From positions 930,001 to 994,000 of the forward strand of contig NZ_MBUA01000001.1 in assembly GCF_014332695.1 (NCBI RefSeq): a DNA stretch of 64,000 bases, read 5' to 3'. Positions 1 through 9,642 of this stretch are shown here, in pieces (positions within the stretch are counted from its first letter, which is position 1; each line of letters starts with the position of its first letter). Made by a program: the position numbers and the translations under genes. Below the pieces are notes generated by a model. That model saw only the letters and a list, made by a program, of their open reading frames with translations, was not told the DNA's origin and made no database searches. This stretch comes from Flavihumibacter stibioxidans (GTDB taxonomy: Bacteria > Bacteroidota > Bacteroidia > Chitinophagales > Chitinophagaceae).

Positions 1-187
1 CACTGAACACAGTAAGCCTGATCTCACAGATCTTATTATCAGCCGGCTGAGATTCATCTTCTCTGAAAAATACTTCCGCCCGCGAAATATCCTTATTCAG
101 GTGTGAAAGCTCCAGCAATTCCTTTTCCATTGATTTCAAAAATGATTCTTCAATTTTCAGGTGCGGGCAATTTATTTCTATGGTCAT
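1..187 (-). CDS. HPF/RaiA-like ribosome hibernation factor (partial, 3' end cut)
   Basis: The reading frame opens with ATG at 187 and runs off the left edge of the window, so only about 62 residues are visible. The visible part begins MTIEINCPHLKIEESF, has a charged middle, and continues with a strand ending CEIRLTVF. This resembles the small HPF/RaiA (sigma-54 modulation, ribosome-associated) proteins of Bacteroidota, which bind the 30S subunit in stationary phase and block translation. It lies 48 bases downstream of the acyl carrier protein on the same strand, so it may be the last visible gene of the acetyl-CoA operon. That would suggest a starvation or low-oxygen role for the operon. The C-terminal half is missing, so the family call rests on the N-terminal half only. 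Confidence 0.6.
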   Translation of the reverse strand, partial: MTIEINCPHLKIEESFLKSMEKELLELSHLNKDISRAEVFFREDESQPADNKICEIRLTVFS

Positions 188-235
188 AACATCCGTTTTA
201 AATGGAGTTTTATATTGGATTAAAGTTAGTTCCAT

Positions 236-514
236 TCAGAACCGGCAGGGATGATGATCCTCAGGAAAACGGATGATTTTCCTCCCTACATATTCCACAA
301 CCTTTGCCAGGGTGCTGATTTTCCCATAATCCTCTTCAGGTATATCCACTCCTGTACGTTCATCCAGTGCCATCAGGAATTGCAGGGCATCGAAGGAATC
401 AATACCCAGAACATCCCTGATAATATCATCTTCCGCCAGTTTTTCCGGTTCGGAATCTGGAGCAACCTGCTTTAACAATTGACATACCAGTTGCCTGATT
501 TCTTCTTCTTTCAT
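236..514 (-). CDS. Acyl carrier protein
   Basis: A 92-residue acidic protein with the acyl carrier fold. The phosphopantetheine attachment site is Ser40 in GIDSFDALQFL, followed by the typical helix-III region DIPEEDYGKISTLAKVVEYV. It carries acyl groups as thioesters on a 4'-phosphopantetheine arm. The ATG at 514 overlaps the TGA of the E2 gene (ATGA), so translation is probably coupled to the dehydrogenase genes. The C-terminus has a short extra tail (FPEDHHPCRF) beyond the normal domain end. It is not next to fab genes, so it is probably a specialised carrier and not the housekeeping AcpP. What it carries cannot be read from the sequence. Confidence 0.9.
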   Translation of the reverse strand: MKEEEIRQLVCQLLKQVAPDSEPEKLAEDDIIRDVLGIDSFDALQFLMALDERTGVDIPEEDYGKISTLAKVVEYVGRKIIRFPEDHHPCRF

Positions 515-1623
515 AATGATCCGGGAGTTTGAAGTAAGGAATTTAATTCAGTCAGGAAGCGACTTCCCGTCATTCCATCCGTAGCGCGATGGTCCGCAGC
601 CAGCGTAACGCTAACAGTTTTCCTGACATTCAGCATGCCATTTTCGGCCCAGGGCTGCTCCAGGATGGCGCCAAATCCGACCAGGGCTACCTGTGGCGGA
701 TAGATCACTCCGTACACAAGTTCCACCTGCCCTTCACCAAGGCTGGTAATGGTGATGGTAGTATTAACCAGTTCGGAACTCCTGAGTTTCATGGCGCGGG
801 CACGGGGGATCATATCATTTAATGCCGTCATCAGTTCGTCCAGGGACTTTCCCCCGGCATCCCTGATGGCAGGGATCATGACTCCGCCGCCACGCAGTGA
901 AACCACAAAGCCAATATTGATCTCCTCTTTTTTGACAAGTCCATTTTCATACCAGGCATTTAGCTCAGGAACTTTTTTCAGGGCAAGGGCCACTGCCCTG
1001 ATCAGTAAAACCACCGGAAGCAACCTGTTTTTTACAGTTCTTTCACGGTTGGTTTCAGTGAGCCATGCCAGCGACCGGGTCAGGTCAATTTTTGTTTCAA
1101 GATAATAGTGCGGAATCTCACGGTTCGATTTACTCATGGCCGAAGCAATAGCCTGCCGGATATTGTGGCGGGCGGATGAAGTTTCCAATAGCTCAGTGGC
1201 CTCCTTCTTTTCATCGACTTGCGCAGTTTTTTCAATCTTAGCAGAAATAACGGCTGCTGCAGCTTTTTCCACATCCTCTTTTGTAATTGCGCCACCTTCG
1301 CCTGTACCTGTAACAAGTGCCAGGTCAATGTCCTTTTCCGCTGCCATCCTTTTAGCCAGTGGCGATGCCTTGATTCCGACACGGTGTTCCGTGGAATCCA
1401 GTACTGCCAGTGTTTTACCAACAGGTACTTTTTCACCTTCCCCAACAAGGAGTTCTTTAACAACCCCTTCTTCAAATATTTCAATATCGATCAGGCCTTT
1501 CTGTGTATCGACCTGGGCAATGATATCGCCCCGCTTTACAGCAGCACCCGGTTTCACCAGCCATTCGACCAGGGTCCCATCTTCCATATCTGCGCCAAGA
1601 CTTGGCATTCGGAATTCAATCAT
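511..1623 (-). CDS. pdhC: 2-oxo acid dehydrogenase E2 component (dihydrolipoamide acetyltransferase)
   Basis: 370 residues with the standard E2 order. The lipoyl domain is at about 1-77, with the lipoylated lysine K42 in [11 protein letters not shown] peripheral subunit-binding domain follows at about 84-122 ([16 protein letters not shown]...). The acetyltransferase domain runs from about 150 to the end and carries the catalytic motif DHRATDG (His345, Asp349). It transfers an acetyl group from lipoamide to CoA in the multienzyme core. The start ATG at 1623 overlaps the end of the E1 beta gene by 8 bases, and the stop overlaps the ACP start. The short length and single lipoyl domain fit either a pyruvate dehydrogenase or an acetoin dehydrogenase (AcoC-type) E2. 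No E3 gene is visible, so it may borrow the cell's general dihydrolipoamide dehydrogenase. Confidence 0.92.
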   Translation of the reverse strand: MIEFRMPSLGADMEDGTLVEWLVKPGAAVKRGDIIAQVDTQKGLIDIEIFEEGVVKELLVGEGEKVPVGKTLAVLDSTEHRVGIKASPLAKRMAAEKDIDLALVTGTGEGGAITKEDVEKAAAAVISAKIEKTAQVDEKKEATELLETSSARHNIRQAIASAMSKSNREIPHYYLETKIDLTRSLAWLTETNRERTVKNRLLPVVLLIRAVALALKKVPELNAWYENGLVKKEEINIGFVVSLRGGGVMIPAIRDAGGKSLDELMTALNDMIPRARAMKLRSSELVNTTITITSLGEGQVELVYGVIYPPQVALVGFGAILEQPWAENGMLNVRKTVSVTLAADHRATDGMTGSRFLTELNSLLQTPGSL

Positions 1624-2614
1624 GCTGCAGGATTTTTTTAATCATATTAACGATATCCCCTGCCTGGGGAACAGAAATATCTTCCAGGTGTTTCGGGTAA
1701 GGCATTGGTACTTCCACCCCGCACAACCTGTGTACAGGAGCATCGAGTTCATAAAATGCCTGCTCCATAATCCTGCTGCTGATTTCAGCAGAAATGCTGA
1801 CCGAACGCCATGCCTCCTCCACGACAAGTGCGCGGTGTGTCTTCCTTACAGATTGCAGGAAACAACTTTCATCGAGGGGGCGCAGCACCCTGAGGTCAAC
1901 CACTTCGGCATCAATGCCCAGCTTAGCCAGCTCATTGGCAGCTTCCAGGGATTTGTACACCCCGGGGCCATAGGTAATAATGGAAATATCTTTCCCTTCG
2001 CGCCTTATTGCAGCCTTCTGAATCTCCACTATGCCAGCACCGGCAGGTATTTTACCCTCCAGGTTCAGCATTGCGGTATATTCAAAAATAACAACCGGGT
2101 CTGGTTCCTTCAGGGCCGCCAGCAACATCCCACGGGCATCCTCATGCGTACCTGCGGATAACACTTTCAGTCCGGGTATATGCGCATAAAAAGATTCCCA
2201 GCTGTGCGAGTGTTGCGCAGCCAGTTGACGGCCCAAACCTGAATTCATTCGGATAACTACAGGCACATTCACCTGTCCGCCCGACATGTGCAACAGGGTG
2301 GCAGCATTGTTGACAATCTGGTCCATGGCCAGCAGGCTGAAATTAACCGTCATCACTTCAACGACAGGTCTCATCCCTGCGATGGCAGCACCAATTCCTG
2401 CACCCACAAATCCGGATTCGGACAATGGGGTATCCATGATCCTGTCCGGACCGAACTCTTCCAGTAATCCCTTGCTCACTGCGAAAGCGCCGCCATAGCG
2501 TCCTACATCTTCGCCCATCAGGAAAACCCGCTCATCTGCACGCAGCGCATCCCTTAATGCCTGTTTAATGGCTTCCCTGTAGGTGATGCTGATGGTATTA
2601 TTTTCGTTTGCCAT
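1616..2614 (-). CDS. pdhB: Pyruvate/acetoin dehydrogenase E1 component, beta subunit
   Basis: The beta subunit of the heterotetrameric thiamine-diphosphate E1 enzyme, which decarboxylates the 2-oxo substrate and passes the acetyl group to E2. It shows the family landmarks [52 protein letters not shown] and a C-terminal transketolase domain ending with [16 protein letters not shown] chose the ATG at 2614 ([12 protein letters not shown]). It lies one base after the E1 alpha stop and gives the usual N-terminus. A TTG at 2644 would add ten residues that overlap E1 alpha. The gene overlaps E2 by 8 bases, so alpha, beta and E2 form one coupled operon. Confidence 0.92.
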   Translation of the reverse strand: MANENNTISITYREAIKQALRDALRADERVFLMGEDVGRYGGAFAVSKGLLEEFGPDRIMDTPLSESGFVGAGIGAAIAGMRPVVEVMTVNFSLLAMDQIVNNAATLLHMSGGQVNVPVVIRMNSGLGRQLAAQHSHSWESFYAHIPGLKVLSAGTHEDARGMLLAALKEPDPVVIFEYTAMLNLEGKIPAGAGIVEIQKAAIRREGKDISIITYGPGVYKSLEAANELAKLGIDAEVVDLRVLRPLDESCFLQSVRKTHRALVVEEAWRSVSISAEISSRIMEQAFYELDAPVHRLCGVEVPMPYPKHLEDISVPQAGDIVNMIKKILQHD

Positions 2615-2615
2615 G

Positions 2616-3596
2616 TCAGCTGTTTTGAGGTTCACTGTAAACAAAACGTGTCAGATCTTCAACAGGCTCCCAACTGCCTGCTTCCGCAAAACCAACTGCC
2701 TTTTGCACGGCTGTTTCCACTGTTGATTCCAATTCACTGATGGCTGCAGCATCAAGGCTGCCCTGTTCCAGTAGCAGGTTCTGAAGTGCAGTGATGGGAT
2801 CCTGCTTTTTCCATTCTTCCACTTCTGCTTTGTTCCGGTAGAGTTCGGCATCAAACATGGAATGCGCACGGAACCGGTAGGTATTACAAACAAGTAAAAA
2901 GGGTTTGCCGGTACTGCGTATCTTTTCAGCTGCGCGTATAGCAGCTTCTTCCACCGCCAGTACATCCATGCCATTCACGGCCATGGACTCCATGCCATAG
3001 GCGCTTCCCTTTAATTCGATCTGCGGAAGGGAGTGAGAATAACGCAAAGCCGTACCCATTGCATAGAGATTGTTCTCGCAAACAAACAGCAGGGGAACCT
3101 CCCACAACATGGCAAGGTTCATTGACTCGTGGAACTCACCTTCGGCAGCAGCGCCTTCCCCGAAAAAACAACAGGTAAGCCTGGCCGCTTTTTGTTTTTT
3201 TGCGGCCAGCGCCACACCAACGGCCACTGGCAGATGGCCTCCCACGATCGCATTACCGCCGAAAAATTTCTTACCTGCATCGAAGAGGTGCATGGAACCG
3301 CCCCTGCCCCTGCTACAGCCTTCCTGTTTACCATACATTTCTGCCATGATTCTTCCGGGATCAACACCCCTCGCCAGAGCGTGACCGTGTTCACGGTAGG
3401 TACTTAAAATATTATCATCCGTCTTCAGGGCCTGCATCACGCCAACAGCCACAGCTTCCTCACCAACATAAAGATGCAGGAAGCCTCTTATTTTTGTCTG
3501 GGTATACAACTCCGCTGCTTTTTCTTCAAAGCGCCGAATCAGCATCATCTGGTAAAGCATCTGCTTACCATGATCCCTGTCGATTGTATTTTCCAT
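2616..3596 (-). CDS. pdhA: Pyruvate/acetoin dehydrogenase E1 component, alpha subunit
   Basis: 326 residues, a normal length for a bacterial E1 alpha. The thiamine-diphosphate/Mg motif runs from [15 protein letters not shown] (Gly146 onward) to CENN (residues 173-176). Other family signatures are the N-terminal YRCLIRRFEE-like segment [15 protein letters not shown], the active-site region [11 protein letters not shown], and [18 protein letters not shown]. It forms the E1 heterotetramer with the next gene. It starts 7 bases after the acetyl-CoA synthetase stop codon, so the synthetase and the dehydrogenase are probably on one transcript. Pyruvate and acetoin dehydrogenase alpha subunits are hard to tell apart by eye. 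No acetoin-specific neighbours (AcoX, AcoR) are visible, which slightly favours pyruvate. Confidence 0.92.
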   Translation of the reverse strand: MENTIDRDHGKQMLYQMMLIRRFEEKAAELYTQTKIRGFLHLYVGEEAVAVGVMQALKTDDNILSTYREHGHALARGVDPGRIMAEMYGKQEGCSRGRGGSMHLFDAGKKFFGGNAIVGGHLPVAVGVALAAKKQKAARLTCCFFGEGAAAEGEFHESMNLAMLWEVPLLFVCENNLYAMGTALRYSHSLPQIELKGSAYGMESMAVNGMDVLAVEEAAIRAAEKIRSTGKPFLLVCNTYRFRAHSMFDAELYRNKAEVEEWKKQDPITALQNLLLEQGSLDAAAISELESTVETAVQKAVGFAEAGSWEPVEDLTRFVYSEPQNS

Positions 3597-3603
3597 GTGT
3601 TAA

Positions 3604-5331
3604 CTATGTTTGCTCCAGGGTCGACAGGTCCCCTTCAGGCAGGCCCAGTTCCCTGGCTTTTAATAAACGTCTGAGAATTTTTCCGCTTTTGGTTTTGGGC
3701 AGGGCGGTAATAAAACTTAACTCTTTCGGCGCAACGGCAGCACCAAGTTTTTTTCTCGCGAATGCGATGATATCCATCTGCAGTTCCCTGCTGCCGGCAT
3801 GGCCGTCCTTTACCACAATGAATGCCTTTACCAGTTCCCCGATCAGCGGATCAGGCTTCCCGATCACAGCCGCTTCCGCTACGGCAGGATGGCCCAGCAG
3901 TACAGATTCAACTTCAAATGGTCCAACCATGTGGCCGGATGTCTTGATGATATCATCCGCCCTTCCGGCAAACCAGAAATATCCCTCTTCATCAATGCTG
4001 GCCATATCGCCTGTGAGGTACCATTCGCCCCTGAAACATTTATCATACCGCGCCTGTTCATGTATATAGGTACGGAACATGGAAGGCCATCCTTTTTTAA
4101 TCACCAGCTGACCTTTTTTACCGGGTTCTTCAATAATGCGGATATCTGTTTCCGTTATATCTGCAATGCCGGCAGTGATTCCCGGCAATGGTTTTCCCAT
4201 TGAACCGGGTTTCACTTTCATTGATATGAAATTGGCAATCATGATGCCACCGGTTTCTGTTTGCCACCAATTGTCCAGAATCGGTTTTCCAAACATCTTT
4301 TCTCCCCACAGAACTGCATCAGCGGGTAAGGGTTCACCCACACTGCAAATCATCCTCAAATGTTCCAGGTTGAATTTTTCAGTTGGATTAAGGGATACCC
4401 GCATCAACCTGCGGATGGCAGTAGGGGCCGTGTACCATATATTCACTTTTTGTGCTTCCAGCAACTCATACCACCTGAGGGCATCAAACTCTTCCTCATC
4501 GATTATATTGGTAATACCATTTACGAGCGGAGCGATGATGCCGTAGGACGTGCCCGTAACCCAGCCGGGATCAGCAGTACACCAGAATACATCGCCCGGA
4601 TGAAAATCAAGCACATACCTGCCTGTTGTATAATGCATCAAAACCGCGCCGTGCACATGCAGGGCGCCTTTAGGCATTCCGGTTGTTCCACTCGTGAAAT
4701 GCAGGAGGGCCGGTGTTTCCGGATCTGTCGGAGCTATGATAAACTCATCGGGCGCTTCCCGCATTAACTGACTGAGGGATAATACCCGCCGGTCTATATG
4801 ACCGGGCACATCAGTAAGTAAAATATACCGAAGGGATGGCAACCTGTCGAGCTGTGGCTTAAGTTTTTTTTCATACAGGTCCCGGGTGGTTACGAGTAAA
4901 ACAGCTCCGCCAATATGAAGACGCTGGTATATCGGCTCCGGCCCGAATACGGAAAACAGGGGACAATAAACTGCGCCTGATTTCAGGGTTCCCAAAGCAG
5001 TTATGTATAATTCCGGGATGCGGCCAGTAAGCGTAAAAACGGTTTCGCCCCTGGCAATACCTAACTGTGACAACAGATTGGCAAATCTCGCGGTTAGTTT
5101 CTTCAGGCTTTTATAGCTGAAATCCTCAACACTCCCGTCTTTCCTTATCCAACGTAATGCAACCAGGTCAGACTTTTTGGATTCAGCATGCCGGTCAACC
5201 GCTTCATAGGCAATATTAATCCCACCGCCATGAGGTAATCCATCCAGGTTGCCAAATTCCGTTTTCCAACTAAATGAAGTGTGAAGAAGGGAATAATCGG
5301 CCAGGTTAGGTAATTTTGCTGTTCTTGCCAT
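3604..5331 (-). CDS. acsA: AMP-forming acetyl-CoA synthetase
   Basis: 575 residues, ANL superfamily, close to the length of Bacillus-type AcsA. It activates acetate with ATP to acetyl-AMP and then acetyl-CoA. Visible motifs are the phosphate loop [10 protein letters not shown] (213-222), the substrate pocket motif WWQTETGG whose tryptophan restricts the acyl chain to acetate size, the hinge [20 protein letters not shown], and the C-terminal catalytic lysine K551 in [10 protein letters not shown]. It is the first gene of the minus-strand acetyl-CoA operon and is divergent from the SDR gene. With the dehydrogenase it gives two routes to acetyl-CoA, from acetate and from pyruvate. Confidence 0.9.
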   Translation of the reverse strand: MARTAKLPNLADYSLLHTSFSWKTEFGNLDGLPHGGGINIAYEAVDRHAESKKSDLVALRWIRKDGSVEDFSYKSLKKLTARFANLLSQLGIARGETVFTLTGRIPELYITALGTLKSGAVYCPLFSVFGPEPIYQRLHIGGAVLLVTTRDLYEKKLKPQLDRLPSLRYILLTDVPGHIDRRVLSLSQLMREAPDEFIIAPTDPETPALLHFTSGTTGMPKGALHVHGAVLMHYTTGRYVLDFHPGDVFWCTADPGWVTGTSYGIIAPLVNGITNIIDEEEFDALRWYELLEAQKVNIWYTAPTAIRRLMRVSLNPTEKFNLEHLRMICSVGEPLPADAVLWGEKMFGKPILDNWWQTETGGIMIANFISMKVKPGSMGKPLPGITAGIADITETDIRIIEEPGKKGQLVIKKGWPSMFRTYIHEQARYDKCFRGEWYLTGDMASIDEEGYFWFAGRADDIIKTSGHMVGPFEVESVLLGHPAVAEAAVIGKPDPLIGELVKAFIVVKDGHAGSRELQMDIIAFARKKLGAAVAPKELSFITALPKTKSGKILRRLLKARELGLPEGDLSTLEQT

Positions 5332-5405
5332 GACATAGATTGATACAGTATGTCAAACTTTTTTCAAGGTACCGGTTATATCCAGCCGGAAAAATGACCT
5401 TGCTC

Positions 5406-5420
5406 ATCATTCGTAATGAT
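5406..5420. promoter_or_regulatory. Candidate palindromic operator between acsA and the SDR gene
   Basis: The 15-base sequence ATCATT-CGT-AATGAT is a perfect 6+3+6 inverted repeat. It sits in the 124-base divergent gap between acsA (start 5331) and the SDR gene (start 5456). The size and position suit a dimeric repressor or activator site controlling one or both genes. A near-consensus -7 box (TAAATTTA, 5430-5437) for the SDR gene lies just downstream. No regulator gene is adjacent, so the link is only positional. Confidence 0.3.
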
Positions 5421-5455
5421 CAATATTATTAAATTTAAAATACGAACAGTAGCTT

Positions 5456-6172
5456 ATGGAATCACTAATAGGGAAAACAGCACTGGTTACAGGAGCTGGT
5501 AAAGGAATCGGTCGTGCCATCGCACTGGCGTTGGCAAATGAGGGAGTCCACCTTGGATTGCTTGCAAGAACCGCTAAAGACCTGGAGGAACTGGCGGCGG
5601 AGATCACCAGTAAAGGCGTCAAATGTTCAATAGCTGTCGCAGATGTGAGCAATATGCAGGAAGTAAACTCAGCTGTTGAAAAAATAAACAAAGAACTGGG
5701 ACTGGTGGATATTCTCATCAACAATGCCGGCATTGCATCTTTTGGAAAATTCCTGGAATTGCAACCAGCAGAATGGGAAAATATCATCAGGGTAAACCTG
5801 CTGGGTGTATATTATGTTACTCGTGCTGTTTTGCCGCAAATGATTGAAAGAAAAACGGGCGATATCATCAATATTGCCTCCACCGCAGGACAAAGGGGCG
5901 CAGCCCTGACCAGTGCCTACAGTGCATCAAAATTTGGGGTGATCGGCCTTACTGAATCGCTGATGCAGGAAGTAAGGAAACATAATATCAGGGTAACCGC
6001 CCTCACCCCAAGTACGGTGGTTACGGAACTTGCGCAAAGCCAGAACCTGATCACCGGTGATCCGGAAAAAGTAATGCATCCGGAAGATATTGCAGAACTT
6101 ATCCTGGCACAATTAAAGCTAAACCGAAGAGTGTTTATTAAGGAGGCAGGAATCTGGTCTACTAATCCATAA
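5456..6172 (+). CDS. Short-chain dehydrogenase/reductase (FabG-like)
   Basis: 238 residues, classical SDR. The nucleotide-binding motif is TGAGKGIG (12-19), followed by the NNAG motif (89-92). The catalytic residues are Ser142, Tyr155 and Lys159 in YSASKFG. It is most like 3-oxoacyl-ACP or acetoacetyl-CoA reductases, which make 3-hydroxyacyl products with NADPH, but SDR substrate calls by eye are weak. It is divergent from the acsA-pdh-ACP operon. A reductase beside an ACP and two acetyl-CoA-making enzymes could belong to a short acyl-chain or storage pathway, but this is inference. Start ATG at 5456; no Shine-Dalgarno sequence. Confidence 0.85.
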   Translation: MESLIGKTALVTGAGKGIGRAIALALANEGVHLGLLARTAKDLEELAAEITSKGVKCSIAVADVSNMQEVNSAVEKINKELGLVDILINNAGIASFGKFLELQPAEWENIIRVNLLGVYYVTRAVLPQMIERKTGDIINIASTAGQRGAALTSAYSASKFGVIGLTESLMQEVRKHNIRVTALTPSTVVTELAQSQNLITGDPEKVMHPEDIAELILAQLKLNRRVFIKEAGIWSTNP

Positions 6173-6537
6173 CGTAAATCTACCATAGTAAAATTACGAA
6201 TCATACTATAAAAAAAAGAGACGTATTACTACATCTCTTCGCGCCAAAGCCGGTGAAAATTCATTTTGCATTGGCAGAGCCTTGCTTTCATTTAATTCAG
6301 AAAGCGATTGGGTTTCACAGGCATGAATACAAACGGGCCATTAATACGGGTAACAAGGTACCACCGGTTTTTCAAAGGACCTGGACTGGATTGGATATGG
6401 ATATTTAAAAACTTCAATTACTAAACAAATTCGAGGCCAAAATCGTCCAATCAGAAAATTGTGGATATCTGCTTAATAAGTTGGCATCTGAAAAAAATAT
6501 TATTAGGTTAGCGCCTACTTTTAAACAAATCCCAAAA
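6173..6537. other. 365-base intergenic stretch, no gene recognised
   Basis: No coding region convinces here. A weak hairpin AAGAGA...TCTCTT lies at about 6207-6231 after the SDR stop and could act as a poor terminator. The sequence before the next gene contains TACTTTTA (6516-6523), one base off the -7 consensus TAnnTTTG, but it is so close to the start codon that I do not call a promoter. Confidence 0.4.
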
Positions 6538-7134
6538 ATGAAAAAACTCCTTATCGCAGCCCTTGCCCTATTTGCCCTTACGAAAACAAATGCCCAAAGC
6601 TTTATGCATGGTGCCGGTACCGGTCTTTCGGTTGTCACTATGAAGAACGGCGACCCTTCCGCTTATGGCACTTTGCTGTATTCACCGCGGTTAACTGTGA
6701 TGGAAACCGAAACTTCCTCCATTACCGTAGGTATTCCGCTTACGCTTGGCCTGGCGGGATCATATTCTTACGATAATTACTACGGTGAAAGCAGCGACAT
6801 CCAATACCTGGTCAATGCGCCGCTGATGGTGAACCTCAATATCGGGGCTGGCTCATCACCCATTACTGAAGACCGCTTCGGATTTTTCATTGGCGGTGGT
6901 TTCGGGATAAACTATGGAAACTACCTGGTAGACGATGTCATTATTGTTGATGGATTTGAATATTATGACCAGGTTTCGAAAAATGTGACGACCTATGGCC
7001 CGGCAGCCAATGCCGGTGTCCGGATTGGTGTGGGAAGGCAAACCAAAAACATAGAAATCCTGCTTTCCTATATGAAGGGAATCAATGAAACGAAGCCTAA
7101 TACATTTGGTCTGGCCTGCCTGTTTAATTTTTAA
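6538..7134 (+). CDS. Secreted or outer-membrane beta-barrel-like protein, function unknown
   Basis: 198 residues. I start at the ATG at 6538 because it opens a clear signal peptide, MKKLLIAALALFALTKTNAQ, with cleavage after NAQ. A TTG at 6481 would place 19 polar residues before it. The mature part is rich in Gly, Tyr and alternating hydrophobic residues (FGFFIGGGFGINYGN, NIEILLSYMKG) and ends in LACLFNF. This is typical of small outer-membrane barrel proteins, with a C-terminal aromatic residue. No named family is recognised. It is followed by a strong terminator at 7159-7200 and seems to be a single-gene unit. Confidence 0.75.
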   Translation: MKKLLIAALALFALTKTNAQSFMHGAGTGLSVVTMKNGDPSAYGTLLYSPRLTVMETETSSITVGIPLTLGLAGSYSYDNYYGESSDIQYLVNAPLMVNLNIGAGSSPITEDRFGFFIGGGFGINYGNYLVDDVIIVDGFEYYDQVSKNVTTYGPAANAGVRIGVGRQTKNIEILLSYMKGINETKPNTFGLACLFNF

Positions 7135-7158
7135 GCGACCGATTCTACTGAATACACC

Positions 7159-7200
7159 AAAAGCAGCAATCCCGCCTCCGGAGGCGGGATTGCTGCTTTT
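7159..7200. terminator. Bidirectional intrinsic terminator, perfect 21-bp arms
   Basis: A 42-base perfect inverted repeat: left arm AAAAGCAGCAATCCCGCCTCC at 7159-7179 and its exact complement at 7180-7200. It is AT-rich at the outer edges and GC-rich in the middle, giving a U-tract on either strand. It lies 24 bases after the stop of the outer-membrane protein gene. Confidence 0.85.
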
Positions 7201-7378
7201 AAAAGCCATCCGGCTAACCGGAAAGGCTTAAAATTCGTTTATGGCAGGGTTTATGCGCCAATTCCAGCCGGCCGAACAACCTTTAGCCACCTGTTTACGT
7301 CTACCGGGGTAAGTAGGGACTATCAGTCCTCCAGTGTGACGGGAATTATTTTTTGACAGTTAAACAGCAGATAAACCT

Positions 7379-8140
7379 ATGAGTTTTAAAAAAACCGGAA
7401 TTCTGATAGCAGCAACCGCAACAATCCTTCTCTCCTATGCAGGCATCCTTGCAGCTGGAAAAAAAGATTTTGAAGCAAAGCCCTCCCCTTTATACCCTGC
7501 CAAAACTTATTCAGACAGCAGTCTGGTCAATACGGGTGCTGAAGAAATGAATTCAACCGGACTCTATTCCTCCCTTAAACTTGATTCGCTGGGCCTGAAT
7601 GAGCCCGCTTTCCAGCAGGCACTGAAGGGCTGGAGAAAATTAAAGTCACAAGGGCTGCTGGACCGGGAAACGATCATGACCATTGCCGATTTCAGCCAGC
7701 CAAGTACCCGTAAGCGCCTGTATGTCATTGATCTGGAAAGCAAAAAAGTATTATACCATACTTATGTGGCACATGGCCGGAATTCCGGGAAAGAACATGC
7801 CATACAGTATTCCAACAGACCTTCATCCTACCAGAGCAGCCCGGGTTTTTATCGGACAGAAGGAACCTATTACGGAAGTAATGGATATTCGTTGCGGCTG
7901 AAAGGACTTGAAAAGGGAATAAATGACAATGCTGACCGGAGAGCCATTGTGATGCATGGCGCGGAATATGTAAGCGAATCGCTGATCCGTAACCAGGGCT
8001 ACCTGGGCCGCAGCCAGGGTTGTCCAGCCATTCCCGTGAAACTGACCCGCCCCATCATCAACACCATTAAGGATGGGTCCTGCCTGTTCATTTATACACC
8101 GGTTACACAATATGCCCAGCGTTCCAACCTGGTCAGATAA
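7379..8140 (+). CDS. Murein L,D-transpeptidase catalytic domain protein (YkuD_2 type)
   Basis: 253 residues with an N-terminal membrane or signal segment (about 5-26). The catalytic region is the YkuD-like L,D-transpeptidase domain, with His193 in VMHGAEYVSE and the nucleophile Cys215 in GRSQGCPAIP. Enzymes of this type form or exchange 3-3 peptide cross-links in peptidoglycan in the periplasm. The spacing of the HG and S-x-GCPA motifs matches the family of roughly 200-250 residues found in Bacteroidota. It converges on the FG-GAP gene at 8143 with only two bases between the stops. Start ATG at 7379. Confidence 0.85.
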   Translation: MSFKKTGILIAATATILLSYAGILAAGKKDFEAKPSPLYPAKTYSDSSLVNTGAEEMNSTGLYSSLKLDSLGLNEPAFQQALKGWRKLKSQGLLDRETIMTIADFSQPSTRKRLYVIDLESKKVLYHTYVAHGRNSGKEHAIQYSNRPSSYQSSPGFYRTEGTYYGSNGYSLRLKGLEKGINDNADRRAIVMHGAEYVSESLIRNQGYLGRSQGCPAIPVKLTRPIINTIKDGSCLFIYTPVTQYAQRSNLVR

Positions 8141-8142
8141 AA

Positions 8143-9642
8143 TTACCTGGTCTTGTTATAAAGGATTATGAAGGATGGGGTGGAGTTTCCCGTTTTGGCG
8201 GGGGCGATTGCATCCCCCATTCCAAAATCTGCACTGCCGATTATCAGGTCTATGTCACCATCGCCTTCCACATCACCTGCATCCATGGTAATCCAGTTTC
8301 CATAAGTAACTTCTTTAAAAGAATAAGGGGAAAAGTCGAGGTCGCCGTTATTCTCCCAAAAAACAAAACCTTCTTCAGGGGTAGCAGCCCTGTCGGGGAA
8401 AAATGAAATGGAGGCAATGTCCATATCACCGTCACCATCAAAATCATTCGCAATAGCTTTCCCGGCGCCATTCATAGGTAGGAACAATTGTTCTTTAAAC
8501 CTGTACTTTCCGTCATTCAGGTAGATCCTGATGCCATGATAGGCTTTCAGGATCGGAGGGTAATCCCCATTGTCACCGTTGGTGGCAACTATATCCGAAA
8601 ACCCATCGCCGTTCATATCTGCCAGTTCAAAATAATTGGATCCGTAAGCAGGGGGAAACTGCAGGATTCTTTCTTCCCTGAATTTTCCATTGCCCTGGTT
8701 GTAATAAATAAAAATGCCCTCATCCCCCTGGGCCATCAAAGCCATGATATCGGGCCTGCCGTCTTTATCAAAATCCTCGACAACATTCCTGATGGCACCC
8801 GGCAATTGCCTTAAGATATGCCGTGTATAGCCGCCTGTTTCCTTTTTTTCATACCAGCACAACTGGCCTGACAGGTTACCAAATTCACACATGATCAAAT
8901 CCTCCCTTCCATCACCATTCAGGTCGGAAATGGATGCTTGAACTGGTCTTTGCAGGCTATCCAGCAAAATATTTGCTTTTCCCATTTTCCCGTCAATGGA
9001 CCTAAGCTCACCAAGTTTCAGATCGGAAGGCACCAGTACTCCCATCGTCAGGGCCAGCAATTCATTGTTCCTAATAAGAAGCTGTGAAATCCCCGTACCC
9101 ACAGGCACAGAATCTATCACCACAGAATTGCCGCGGGTTTTATACAGCTGGCCTGACAAGCCATCTCCCCAATAAATCAGCCTGCTGCCGGTGTCAATTT
9201 TCACCATGGTGGTAACCGGGTGTTCGGTTGAAAAGGAAGGAATTACAGGCTCAAAAAATTTAAGCCCCATTTTTATTTTCGGGGAGGGGGCAGATCTTTT
9301 CAACGGCTCCGAGGGCGCCTCACTCAGGTAATAGTGAATAATCTTATCCCATTGATCAGGCTTTAATGCGGGTTCATTGCTGGTCTGCACATAATGATTC
9401 ATACCCAGATGCCGGTAACCGACCATTTCACTCATTTTCGGCAAAACAAAATTGGCCCAGGTGGTTTTATTCAGCAGCTCCGGTTCGGGAAGAAGATGGC
9501 AACTTATGCAATACTGTTTTGCCAGGAGATACCCTTCCGCCGATTTATCATCAGTGAATCTTTTTGCTTTATTACTGTTACAATATGTCAGCCAGGCGAT
9601 ACAAAAAAATATGCCGGGAAATATCACAAATGCTTTCTTCAT
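8143..9642 (-). CDS. FG-GAP/VCBS repeat protein with an N-terminal c-type heme motif
   Basis: 499 residues, exported by an N-terminal hydrophobic segment (about 4-20) with Cys21 as a possible but non-canonical lipoprotein site. A CISCH heme c attachment motif lies at 45-49, followed by a short helical cytochrome-like region (LPEPELLNKTTWANFVLPKM). The rest is a beta-propeller of FG-GAP/VCBS calcium-binding repeats: NGDGREDLIM, DFDKDGRPDIM, DMNGDGFSDIV, DFDGDGDMDIA, DVEGDGDIDLI. It is the last gene of the susC-led cluster, and its ATG overlaps the haloperoxidase stop by one base. It may be a surface electron-transfer or binding protein; the substrate is unknown. Confidence 0.8.
   Translation of the reverse strand: MKKAFVIFPGIFFCIAWLTYCNSNKAKRFTDDKSAEGYLLAKQYCISCHLLPEPELLNKTTWANFVLPKMSEMVGYRHLGMNHYVQTSNEPALKPDQWDKIIHYYLSEAPSEPLKRSAPSPKIKMGLKFFEPVIPSFSTEHPVTTMVKIDTGSRLIYWGDGLSGQLYKTRGNSVVIDSVPVGTGISQLLIRNNELLALTMGVLVPSDLKLGELRSIDGKMGKANILLDSLQRPVQASISDLNGDGREDLIMCEFGNLSGQLCWYEKKETGGYTRHILRQLPGAIRNVVEDFDKDGRPDIMALMAQGDEGIFIYYNQGNGKFREERILQFPPAYGSNYFELADMNGDGFSDIVATNGDNGDYPPILKAYHGIRIYLNDGKYRFKEQLFLPMNGAGKAIANDFDGDGDMDIASISFFPDRAATPEEGFVFWENNGDLDFSPYSFKEVTYGNWITMDAGDVEGDGDIDLIIGSADFGMGDAIAPAKTGNSTPSFIILYNKTR

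Noticed and set aside
1136-2161. Long open frame on the plus strand across the E2 and E1 beta genes
   Set aside because: It is antisense to two well-supported genes, with low-complexity Ser/Thr-rich sequence and no family match; it is a shadow of their codon pattern.
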